Positions 7,556 to 14,621 of a stretch of DNA of 14,621 nucleotides are shown one piece after another. Source of the DNA: DATJYV01 sp035499415 (GTDB taxonomy: Bacteria > Bacteroidota > Ignavibacteria > UBA10030); assembly GCA_035499415.1 (NCBI GenBank), contig DATJYV010000212.1, positions 1-14,621 on the forward strand, read 5' to 3'. The notes below the pieces were generated by a model. The model worked only from the letters and a program-made list of their open reading frames with translations. It was not told where the DNA came from and did no database searches. Made by a program: the position numbers and the translations under genes. Within the stretch, counting starts at the first letter, position 1, and the number at the start of each line of letters is the position of its first letter.

Positions 7556-7597
7556 TTTCACTCTTCACTCATCACTTTTCTCATTTCTCCCCCTCAT
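7556..7597. repeat. Heptanucleotide tandem repeat, NNTCACT type
   Basis: Three adjacent 7-base units TTTCACT, CTTCACT and CATCACT (7556-7576) are followed in the same phase by TTTCTCA, TTTCTCC and CCCTCAT (7577-7597). The last unit covers the stop codon of the C25 peptidase gene. The pattern matches the tract beyond dctM (214-241) in unit length, pyrimidine bias and position relative to a minus-strand stop; the core differs by one base (TCACT against TGACT). Confidence 0.55.
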
Positions 7598-7890
7598 CTC
7601 ACCTTCGCAAGCTTCTGAATTACGTCCGAGGATTTTCCGTCCACGCTCATTCCCACCTTATAGAAGTAGACCCCGTTCGCAAGCACGTTCCCATCCCTAT
7701 CCCTCCCGTCCCATGAGATCGCGTTGAATCCTACGCGAAGGTCGCTTCCCGAGACGACGATCTCCTGAACCAATCTCCCCGCGACGGTGTAAATTCTGAT
7801 GGCGAGACGGTCCGGAACTTTTGAACCGACAAGATTGAACGTAAACCGCGTGTCGCGGCTGAACGGATTGGGGAAGTTATAGACGTCCAG
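7594..7890 (-). other. T9SS type A C-terminal sorting domain of the C25 peptidase
   Basis: The last 98 residues begin VYNFPNPFSRDTRFTFNL, continue with LAIRIYTVAGRLVQEI and SWDGRDRDGNVLANGVYFYK, and end with a basic KLAKVR. The NPF start, the I-Y-x-x-x-G-R-x-V strand, the W-D-G-R-D turn and the G-V-Y-F-Y-K strand are hallmarks of FlgD-like/T9SS type A sorting domains. They direct export through the outer membrane, after which the domain is usually cleaved by PorU. Confidence 0.88.
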
Positions 7891-10800
7891 GATTGCCGAT
7901 TCCGTCTGGACTTTAAACGTGACGTGAAATGCGCTTGTGTCCGCCAAATTCCCCGCCACATCGGAGACCTGGACCAGCAGGTCGTGGTCGCCGGTGGCAA
8001 GTTGAGGCCGGTAGGTTACGACCGCATTCTGCGATCCCGAAGCCGGCGAGAACAGGCTGTCGGGATTGTTCCCCAGAGTCACACGCCGATTATCGAGCGT
8101 GAGGTTGACACTCGACGGGTCCGTGATCGACTGGATGTTGTTGTCGGAGACGCGGACCACAATTGTGGGCTGGCTGGAAACATAATCCCCCTCGTACACC
8201 GTGGAGCCGTCGAACGTGACAGTAAAGGAGGGGGGAATCGTGTCGGTGCGCACGGTGAAGGGAAGAGAGTAAATGTTGTTCCCCTGGAAGGTTTCCGGCT
8301 GCAAAAGCGCCGGGTCGACCTGGACGACGAGATTGTTCCCGCCGACATGACGCAGCGTTTGGAACGATTGGTCGATGCCGGCCGACGAATGGGGAGCGAT
8401 CGTCGGGACAGTGACGGTATCGACATCCGTCACGCCTGTCGGGAGATTGATCAACGACGTCTTGACCATGACGCCGTCCGCCCTTCCCGCTCCGATATTG
8501 AATATGTCGACGTGCGCCGAGAGCGGAGTCCCCTGAAGCAGTGAATCGCCCGAAAGGGAGATCGACCGGTAATTGACCGCGAGCTCCGGCGGCGGGTCGA
8601 AATCAACCCACCATCGCGTGAGACGCGGTGAAAGGCCGAGAGAGTCGCTTTGCAGGTCGACCTTCAGCTGAATCGATGCGGCCGTGCTTGCCGGCAGGAT
8701 CGAGAGAAGACTTTGGCCCGGCACGATATTCCGAAGCGTGTCGACTCCGCCATCCTTCTTCGTGCGGATAATTTCGGTCGTTACGTGAGTCCCCGCGGTC
8801 GTCGTATCAACCGTCATGCCGATGGATTTCCATCGGGCCGCAGGGCCGATCGGCCCCGTCACCATCGAGCCGTCGACCGCTTCGAACAGGAGCGTGTCCG
8901 TAACAGTGACTGGACCCCCGCCCGAATTCTTGATCGCTTCCGGAACGCTTCCAATCGGCGCCCCCTTCCATCCAATGAGCGCCCACGAGCCGCGGAACCC
9001 CAACGTGCGAATGAGATGGCTCCCGCACGCTTCAATCGCCTCGTTGAGTCCCTCCGATTTACCCTGGTATCCTTCATCCCAGATAGCCATGATGACTCTC
9101 CGGCCGTAGGGAATGGCATTCAAAAAATTGATCAACGGGAGCGAAAGCGTCGTGTCCCCGGAAAGGCTATAGATGCTGAACGCGCCAAACGACTCCATAA
9201 TGCCGGAAAATTGGTTGATCACCGCCACGTTGTACCCGCGGTTTGCAAACCCCTGTTCTATATTCACATTCCCGAGAGTGATCAAAACGCTGTTGCCGTC
9301 GTTGAAGCCGGCGGAATATGCCATTGCGGCAGACGTGTGCTTGTCGAGACTCACGGTGTCGCGAACGATGAGCTCGGCGTTCGAGTTTGTGAGAAAGAGC
9401 GCTGAACGATCCTGGATCCATTGCTCCCGGAAATTATTATCGGTGAGGAAGTAACCCTGCACCCAATTCGTCGAGTCCCCCTGGCCCACAAACCTCCCCC
9501 TCCAGTAGTACAACGTGGAATCCCTCAAGGTGCCCGGCGGAACGACGGCGGATGTCGCCACCACGCCCTGAGGCACATTCGATATTTTCAACCGCGCCGG
9601 ACTCAGAAAACCTGAAGATGTGTCGACCTCCACCGCAAGATTCCACGATTGCATCGAAGGCGCAGCGTTCTGCAGGGTGAGGACCACGCTGTCGCTGTGG
9701 AGCGACGCCGAAGATGATGGCGAGACCGGAAAGATGCTCGCCGAATTCACGTAGAGAAGAAACTGGGCAGTGTTGTTCGCCTTTGTTATTTCGTTGAGCG
9801 TCCCTCCGGGGTCGACAGAAACCGTGATCTTGTGCACGCCCCCTTTCGTAAACGTTGTCGACGTGAACGAGAGGGTATCGAGTGAGGCAACCGAGGGGAG
9901 ACGATTGTCGAGCACCGTCTCCGTCTGGTTCTGGAACTGGTGGTCGACCCGTACTTCTACGGAGTCTTTCCCTTCCAGGCCGTAGTTCGAAACAACGGCA
10001 GAGACGACAACCGATTTGTCCGACTCCGACGGGATGGGAGGATTGGAAGTGATCTGGTTTGCCGAGACGGCAAAGTCGGGCTCCTCCGGAACGGCAAGCT
10101 TCAGCGCCGGGTCTCCCAGCAGCGTGTATTGCTGCAGCGCCTCCTGGGTCACGACGGAGCCGGTGCCGGTCTTCCACAAGCTCAGCTTCGCGCCAAGCAT
10201 CAGGCGTCCGACCTCGCGGATCGAGTCGACCGACATCTGCTGGTAGATCGACTGGGCGATGACCTGCAGCGGCGTTTCAAATCCGAACCCCGCGCTGCCG
10301 AGATACGCGATCGCTCCTCCGGCATCGCCGAAATACATCTCCTCCCCGAACGATTCGACCTCCGGCTCCGCAAAGCGCGCCGTACTGCATGATATGTCCG
10401 AAATGACATGCCGCTTGCCTTCCGAATTTTCCAGCTGGTTCGGACTGTTGATCCCGTTTCCCCAGGTATCGGTTCCGCCGTGGCCGTAGTAATCAATCCA
10501 GACCGCGCCCTGGTTGATGACGGCGTTCTCTGCGTCCGTTTCCTGGGAGGTAATGATCTCTGTAATGGTTCTGTATATCCGGCCGGGAATGCCCGCGAGC
10601 GGCGAAGGCGTGATGTACTGACTGATCAGATTATCGCAGAACTGGCTGAACGTCAAAGTTTCCGTCGAATCGAATCCGCCGGAGATGAACAGGTACCGTT
10701 TGTTCCAGATGTCCGCCGGCGTCGATTCGTACGCGATGATTCGGTCCACCGCCGCCGCCGACTCGTCGACCGTCGTGCACGGGATTCTCCCGATGAACTT

Positions 10801-12975
10801 CGTCGGGAGAAATTCATCGGAACTGGAGGAACCGTAGTACTCGTCCGAAACCGGATTGCCGTACGACGGCACAAAATTCTGGCCGGTGCCGGCCATGAAA
10901 TTCTTGTAGTCCCAGCTCGCGTCGCCGATGAACAGGAGATACGAGGGCATCGGGGGCGCCCAAAGTGAATCCGCCGCGAGGACAAAACGGCGGATCGCGA
11001 CCGGGTCGAAGAAACCGAACCCGAACTCATCCTGGATATCATCGATCTGCACGACCTTCGTTCTCCCGACGCCGGTCTGGGTGCGGTACGTCGCAAGCCG
11101 TTGTGCGTCGTTCATGAACGGAGCGGCGGCCACGATGAGGTAATCCGCCCCCAGCGATGTCGATCGCAGGTTTTGGAACGTCTTCGGGACGAGAGCGGGC
11201 AGTTGCCACTTTTTGGCCCGTGTTACCAGCAGATACCGGCGCTGCGCAGCAATCGTGTCCGTGAAGGTCACGGTGTACGTCGAACCACTCAGCTTCGGCG
11301 GCTGCCGGAATACCTTTTCAATTCCGCCGAGTGTATCGAGACGATAGACCGAAATCGTGTCATTCGTGAACGTCCCGATCGCGAACTTTGCAATCTGCCC
11401 TGGCGTGAGTCTGTCCGGCAGGAAGAGCAAGGTGTCGCTTTTTACCTTGAACTGGCGGGGATAACTGAGCTCCACCCAGTCGACAAGAATATCCGTGAGC
11501 GTGGCCGCCGTCTTGATCGAGCTGAGCTTCACCGGATTGGTTCCCGACTTCAAAAGGGAAACCGACCCGCCCGCGACCAACGCTCTATCGTCGTATCCGG
11601 CGAGCGAATCCGTCCCCACCACCGTCCCGTTCACGGCGATGGTGAGAATCTGATTCGGAGTCGCCTGGTTATACACCGAACTGTGGACCTTCACGGTCAC
11701 CTGAAACGGGGGGCTCCCGGTGGTGTAGAGATTATCGAGTGACGTGTTGTATGTGCTGCTGTTCCCCGCCAGGAGCGTATTCCAGTACCAACCTTCCCCC
11801 GGCGTCTGTTCCGTTTGATTGTTATTCGGAAGTCCTTCATCACCGTAGTAATACGATTTATTCTGCTCGACGTGCACGGTGGGATTGAAGTAATCGGGTG
11901 TGACAATCTGTTGCGTCGCGAGTGTCGAGTCGACCTCGGCCCTTTTGCCGTTCTGTCCCGTGAACGTCACCCAATAGACGCTCGTGTCGCTGTACTGGTT
12001 TGCAACACCCGGAGCGTCATAGAGCCGGCTCCCGTAAAACTCGACGGTGTCGTTTGGGTTGAATTGACCGTCCGCCCCGCCGACGACGTAGAGCGACAGT
12101 GAGATTCCTTTATAGAAGACCTCGATCCGTCGAGGGTCGACGCTCTCCGGCACAATGTTCAGCTTCTGGATGTCGGCGTAGGTGATCGGATAGATTCCGT
12201 CGGCGGCGATTTTCATCCGGTAGTACTGCTGGCCGGGATTGAACCATTCGTAGTTCGGGCCTCCGCCGCTTGTCCGTTGTCGGGACATCGGGAGAGGTGG
12301 AATCTGCGGTCGCACCCGCCAGTTTTTTGCCTGGCTGTAGTTGAGGATGGCGGACTTGTAAGCGGATTCGAAATGCGGGTCCGCGACCGCAGATACTTGT
12401 GCGTTCGCCGGGAGCGTTATCCGGATGCGCGCGGAGGTGAATCTCGTCAACGTGCGGGCGGAAGGGTTGTACTGGTACGGCTGGAATTCGACGACGGCGA
12501 TCCGCTGATACCTGAACATGGTGATGCGGGAAATCCGGACGGAGGGACGTCCCGTGCTTCCGTTCGCAGCATTCGTCACGGGGACAAATGTTTTTGTGGG
12601 AAGATTCCCTTTTGCAATCGGCGCGGAAAACGCGGAAGGTCTGGCGAGAAGAACGTTGGGCTGGGACTCGGACGTCGTGCTCACAAGGTCCACCTTCGGC
12701 GTTCCTTCCGGGGGAATTCCGATAATGAAGGTCTCGAGAGGGAGGCCTGCTGCGGGGCTCGTCGCCGCGATACCGACCTCCGCGTCGGCAAAGCCCGTGT
12801 AGTTCAGACCGCCAAGCTGAACATGCTCAGTTCGGTGGGGCAGAGGATAATAATCGACGACAAGCTCGGATGGATGGGCACTGACCAGGAACGCCTTGCC
12901 TTGAGCCGGCAAGAGCGAAGGCAGAAGAACGGCGGTGGCGGACAACAAAGCCAGGGCGAGAATCTCTCGTTTCAT
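7594..12975 (-). CDS. C25 (gingipain/PorU-type) cysteine peptidase, multidomain, with T9SS sorting domain
   Basis: A 1793-residue exported protein. Residues 1-25 are a signal peptide. A PorU-like N-terminal region follows (ILNYSQAKNWR near 210, YYRMKIAADGIYPITYADI near 251, VYWVTF near 333). The C25 domain spans about 600-965, with the likely catalytic pair H832 in YYGHGG and C863 in ISCSTARF, ending in TLLGDPALKL. After it come a CARDB-like module (about 967-1077), a fibronectin-like stretch (1080-1180), an ILEI/FAM3-like domain (about 1190-1352), a beta-rich segment (1375-1460), a second CARDB-like module (1463-1577), an Ig-like module (1582-1690) and the T9SS C-terminal domain (about 1696-1793). 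It should cross the outer membrane by T9SS. It may be the T9SS sortase PorU itself, though PorU is usually 1100-1300 residues, or a large secreted C25 protease; the sequence alone does not decide. The ATG overlaps the remnant stop of the WecG pseudogene (ATGA). Confidence 0.9.
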   Translation of the reverse strand: MKREILALALLSATAVLLPSLLPAQGKAFLVSAHPSELVVDYYPLPHRTEHVQLGGLNYTGFADAEVGIAATSPAAGLPLETFIIGIPPEGTPKVDLVSTTSESQPNVLLARPSAFSAPIAKGNLPTKTFVPVTNAANGSTGRPSVRISRITMFRYQRIAVVEFQPYQYNPSARTLTRFTSARIRITLPANAQVSAVADPHFESAYKSAILNYSQAKNWRVRPQIPPLPMSRQRTSGGGPNYEWFNPGQQYYRMKIAADGIYPITYADIQKLNIVPESVDPRRIEVFYKGISLSLYVVGGADGQFNPNDTVEFYGSRLYDAPGVANQYSDTSVYWVTFTGQNGKRAEVDSTLATQQIVTPDYFNPTVHVEQNKSYYYGDEGLPNNNQTEQTPGEGWYWNTLLAGNSSTYNTSLDNLYTTGSPPFQVTVKVHSSVYNQATPNQILTIAVNGTVVGTDSLAGYDDRALVAGGSVSLLKSGTNPVKLSSIKTAATLTDILVDWVELSYPRQFKVKSDTLLFLPDRLTPGQIAKFAIGTFTNDTISVYRLDTLGGIEKVFRQPPKLSGSTYTVTFTDTIAAQRRYLLVTRAKKWQLPALVPKTFQNLRSTSLGADYLIVAAAPFMNDAQRLATYRTQTGVGRTKVVQIDDIQDEFGFGFFDPVAIRRFVLAADSLWAPPMPSYLLFIGDASWDYKNFMAGTGQNFVPSYGNPVSDEYYGSSSSDEFLPTKFIGRIPCTTVDESAAAVDRIIAYESTPADIWNKRYLFISGGFDSTETLTFSQFCDNLISQYITPSPLAGIPGRIYRTITEIITSQETDAENAVINQGAVWIDYYGHGGTDTWGNGINSPNQLENSEGKRHVISDISCSTARFAEPEVESFGEEMYFGDAGGAIAYLGSAGFGFETPLQVIAQSIYQQMSVDSIREVGRLMLGAKLSLWKTGTGSVVTQEALQQYTLLGDPALKLAVPEEPDFAVSANQITSNPPIPSESDKSVVVSAVVSNYGLEGKDSVEVRVDHQFQNQTETVLDNRLPSVASLDTLSFTSTTFTKGGVHKITVSVDPGGTLNEITKANNTAQFLLYVNSASIFPVSPSSSASLHSDSVVLTLQNAAPSMQSWNLAVEVDTSSGFLSPARLKISNVPQGVVATSAVVPPGTLRDSTLYYWRGRFVGQGDSTNWVQGYFLTDNNFREQWIQDRSALFLTNSNAELIVRDTVSLDKHTSAAMAYSAGFNDGNSVLITLGNVNIEQGFANRGYNVAVINQFSGIMESFGAFSIYSLSGDTTLSLPLINFLNAIPYGRRVIMAIWDEGYQGKSEGLNEAIEACGSHLIRTLGFRGSWALIGWKGAPIGSVPEAIKNSGGGPVTVTDTLLFEAVDGSMVTGPIGPAARWKSIGMTVDTTTAGTHVTTEIIRTKKDGGVDTLRNIVPGQSLLSILPASTAASIQLKVDLQSDSLGLSPRLTRWWVDFDPPPELAVNYRSISLSGDSLLQGTPLSAHVDIFNIGAGRADGVMVKTSLINLPTGVTDVDTVTVPTIAPHSSAGIDQSFQTLRHVGGNNLVVQVDPALLQPETFQGNNIYSLPFTVRTDTIPPSFTVTFDGSTVYEGDYVSSQPTIVVRVSDNNIQSITDPSSVNLTLDNRRVTLGNNPDSLFSPASGSQNAVVTYRPQLATGDHDLLVQVSDVAGNLADTSAFHVTFKVQTESAILDVYNFPNPFSRDTRFTFNLVGSKVPDRLAIRIYTVAGRLVQEIVVSGSDLRVGFNAISWDGRDRDGNVLANGVYFYKVGMSVDGKSSDVIQKLAKVR
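8920..9408 (-). other. ILEI/FAM3-like domain inside the C25 peptidase
   Basis: Residues about 1190-1352 of the C25 protein. Blocks seen: NSVLITLGNVNIEQG, then RGYNVAVIN (1246-1254), FLNAIPYGRRVIMAIWDEG (1284-1302), then ACGSHLIRTLG with RGSWALIGWKG (1328-1338). These match the interleukin-like EMT inducer (FAM3) pattern: R-G-x-N-V-x-V-x-N, a strand after I-x-x-G, a D-E or D-D turn, and L-G-S...F-R-D-S-W-x-x-x-G-x-K-G. The Asp of RDSW is Gly here (RGSW). The fold is associated with carbohydrate or surface recognition in other proteins; its role here is unknown. Confidence 0.7.
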
Positions 12976-13551
12976 GGAGATGACTTAATTCCCCTGATCC
13001 CGAGACGCATCGCAAGAACGACTGCGATGAATTGAGGAATGCCCGCAAGATATCGCCGGGAAAGCCCTCACGGCTCACTCCAATGCCTGGTGAGCGATTC
13101 GAATCCAGCCACACGCATCCATCGAGGGGCACGCGAAAACCTCCTGTCGAGGACGTTGAATGATCTTGCGACTCCCATTAAGTTTGGATCGCCGAGCGTT
13201 GAACGGTAGCGATCGATCCACTGTTCCTCCCATGGCGTTCCGAGAGCGGCAAACAGAATGTCGGACGGCGAGCGAAGGGATTTCTACCATGACGCCTATT
13301 CCCGTGTAACGATTACGTATAGGAGAAGAATTGAGCAGGCTTGCCAATCTGATATCGACTCCGTCCGGAAAAATGATATTCCCCCTCTGACAGATCCTCC
13401 GGAATTCGTCGTCATATTGCGCAACAAGGAAGTGGTGTGGGTTCAGGTTTACAACGTGTGTTTGTTCTCGTCGAACCAACCTGCGATCAATCCTCTCCAC
13501 GAGACCCTTTTCCGGAAGATTTGTAATCAATTCACCGAAGAAATCTCCTGG
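12972..13551 (-). pseudogene. WecG/TagA/CpsF-family glycosyltransferase, degraded
   Basis: The family makes membrane-linked sugar intermediates for surface polysaccharides (UDP-ManNAc-type transferases). The N-terminal part is in one frame (13530 downward): ITNLPEKGLVERIDRRL, VVNLNPHHFLVAQ, IIFPDGVDIRLASLL, then RYTGIGVM. About 70 residues normally following are absent, and from about 13283 the match continues in another frame: SPSDILFAALGTPWEEQWID, then SFNVLDRRFSRAPRWM and SEP. A TGA at 13070-13068 interrupts where the family has EPRRL, and the frame continues with GLSRRYLAGIPQF to a TGA at 12974-12972. Upstream, an in-frame TGA at 13554-13552 leaves only a TTG (13530) as possible start. 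The conserved GVGGxFD reads GVARSFN. At least three lesions, so an enzyme is very unlikely. The final stop overlaps the C25 start. Confidence 0.85.
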
Positions 13552-13607
13552 TCAATCGGCCAGCTTCCCAAACGCGAACTCCGCACTCACGGGATGACTT
13601 TCTTCTG

Positions 13608-14531
13608 TTAACGATAGATTTGGTAGTACGTTTTGAAGCCTTCGAACACTCCCCCGATGACGTATAGTGATTCACGGAAGCTCATTCGAAACTTAATGGT
13701 CTGTTTTACCGTCCGCAACAGGCAAAATGGGATAACCAGGGTCAGTTTGAGGCGCGAATGGTTCTTGAGAAAGTAGATTATCTCATTGTGATGAAATGCG
13801 CGATAGTGCTGGGCCGGATTTCGACTTTTGCGGTCGTCGTTGCCATCCGGTTGGGGAATATGGTAGACGGTAGTCGCATTTGTAAAAAGAACCTTGTATC
13901 CAAGTCGTCTCACGCGCACAGACAAGTCCGGCTCTTCAAACTCCGATGTTTCCTTCAACGTTGCGTCAAACCCACCCAAGACATCCCATGCGCTCCGAAG
14001 GACCGACATGTTCGCTCCCACAAGCGTATCCACGAACTGCGTTGAATTCGATTCAAAGCCCGCAATCGACCGACCGTAAGACGTCACTCTGAGAATATGC
14101 TTTAGATCGGTATCGGTGGTGTGATCCTGGACAACCCGGCACGAGACGCCGCCAACCCGATGATCGTGATACGCCGCGACGTGCTTCTGAATCAAGTCAT
14201 CCGGCACGCTGATGTCGTCGTCACAGAAGAGAAGAATCTCCCCTCGTGCTTCGTTTGCGCCAACGTTCTTCGCGAATGAGCGATTTGCCCGCGATGGTCG
14301 CAGAACGGCCAATCGTTTTCCCGCTCGGTGATAGAATCGTTCTTTGCGAGCGTCCTTCGTCCTGCTCTGGTCGACAACGATGACCTCGAAATTCCTGTAG
14401 GATTGTCGCAAGAGTCCTTTCAGCGCACCTATGAGACAATCGACTCTCTCAAACGTCGGAAGGATGACTGAGACAAAGGGACGGGATGAACAGGGGGAAA
14501 ATGCATGGGTTTCGTTTTCAGAATCGATCAA
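13608..14531 (-). CDS. Family 2 glycosyltransferase (possibly 5'-partial at window edge)
   Basis: 307 residues from the TTG at 14531. Residues 19-130 form a GT-A fold: FVSVILPTFERVDCLIGAL, then FEVIVVDQS, NRSFAKNVGANEARGEILLF and the metal-binding CDDDIS (DDD at 104-106). GANMSVLRSAWDVLGGFDA (172-190) and the acidic EFEEPDLSVRVRRLGYKV (197-213) fit the acceptor site and catalytic-base region of GT2 enzymes. The C-terminal 60 residues are basic and hydrophobic and may associate with the membrane. It probably adds a sugar during exopolysaccharide or O-antigen assembly. The frame stays open without ATG, GTG or TTG to the right edge (30 more codons, including RVAVFFRELLEHIRFGK), so the true start may lie outside. 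GC is near 47% here against 58-62% elsewhere. A 56-base gap separates it from the WecG pseudogene. Confidence 0.87.
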   Translation of the reverse strand: MIDSENETHAFSPCSSRPFVSVILPTFERVDCLIGALKGLLRQSYRNFEVIVVDQSRTKDARKERFYHRAGKRLAVLRPSRANRSFAKNVGANEARGEILLFCDDDISVPDDLIQKHVAAYHDHRVGGVSCRVVQDHTTDTDLKHILRVTSYGRSIAGFESNSTQFVDTLVGANMSVLRSAWDVLGGFDATLKETSEFEEPDLSVRVRRLGYKVLFTNATTVYHIPQPDGNDDRKSRNPAQHYRAFHHNEIIYFLKNHSRLKLTLVIPFCLLRTVKQTIKFRMSFRESLYVIGGVFEGFKTYYQIYR

Positions 14532-14621
14532 TGCTCGCAGCGCACGCCACCTCCCCGCCTTTCCAAACCGGATGTGCTCTAGTAATTCACGGAAAAAGAC
14601 TGCAACGCGAAGACCGCGCTT

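Larger units (their letters stand above)
7256..7593. other. Convergent intergenic region with inverted repeats, no gene
   Basis: A 338-base gap between the 3' ends of the PBP and C25 peptidase genes. No open frame looks coding. It contains a branched imperfect palindrome (7296-7348), a 9-bp inverted repeat (7361-7401), an unremarkable stretch to about 7530, and a pyrimidine-rich tract with heptad repeats up to and across the peptidase stop codon. No hairpin is followed by a T-run, so termination, if it occurs here, is not of the textbook intrinsic type. Confidence 0.55.

Noticed and set aside
8650..9405. 251-codon plus-strand frame and other plus-strand frames inside the C25 gene
   Set aside because: Charged antisense shadows of a gene whose domains are readable along its entire length.
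12827..13132. 101-codon minus-strand frame crossing the start of the C25 gene
   Set aside because: Out of frame with both the pseudogene and the C25 signal peptide; proline/serine/arginine-rich shadow.
13258..13611. 117-codon plus-strand frame over the WecG pseudogene
   Set aside because: The minus strand reads as WecG-family sequence over the same bases; the plus product has no recognisable features.
1..14621. CRISPR array, tRNA/rRNA, integrase, toxin-antitoxin or phage-defence genes
   Set aside because: Looked for by eye on both strands; no direct-repeat array, cloverleaf, rRNA-like stretch or recognisable protein of these kinds was found.

Overview
The window looks like a chromosomal segment of a Gram-negative bacterium of the Bacteroidota/Chlorobiota/Ignavibacteriota (FCB) group. 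The main clue is a 1793-residue C25 (gingipain/PorU-type) cysteine peptidase that ends in a type IX secretion (T9SS) sorting domain. A metallophosphoesterase resembling LpxH (lipid A synthesis) and one promoter of the Bacteroidota pattern TTTG-N19-TAnnTTT fit this. Base composition is GC-rich (about 58-62% in lines I counted by hand) except near the right edge, where it drops to about 47%. The placement is inferred from gene content; no rRNA or tRNA is present to confirm it.

Layout. Positions 1-63 may hold the last 20 codons of a plus-strand gene. From 3926 down to 269 on the minus strand is a four-gene operon, tatT-dctP-dctQ-dctM. It encodes a TRAP transporter with the extra TatT lipoprotein, the 'TPAT' type known from Treponema pallidum. 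Genes 2-4 are joined by 4-base stop/start overlaps. A 270-base divergent region separates it from a plus-strand pair, an LpxH-like phosphoesterase (4196-4942) and a class A penicillin-binding protein (4946-7255). These are three bases apart and both serve envelope construction. The convergent region 7256-7593 has no gene but contains two inverted repeats and a heptanucleotide repeat tract.

From 12975 down to 7594 runs the C25 peptidase. After its catalytic domain come Ig-like/CARDB-like modules, a segment I recognise as an ILEI/FAM3-type domain, and the T9SS C-terminal domain. Directly upstream is a WecG/TagA/CpsF glycosyltransferase pseudogene with an internal deletion, a frameshift and a premature stop. 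Its ancestral stop codon still overlaps the peptidase start. Upstream of that, and open to the window edge, is a GT2 glycosyltransferase in lower-GC DNA. This is probably the border of a polysaccharide island.

Points most worth a second look: the ILEI/FAM3-like domain inside a secreted C25 protein; the decayed WecG gene; a TRAP binding protein with tryptophan where the family's ligand-binding arginine usually lies; and related heptad repeats just downstream of both minus-strand transcription units. I saw no CRISPR array, intact insertion sequence, defence system or RNA gene.
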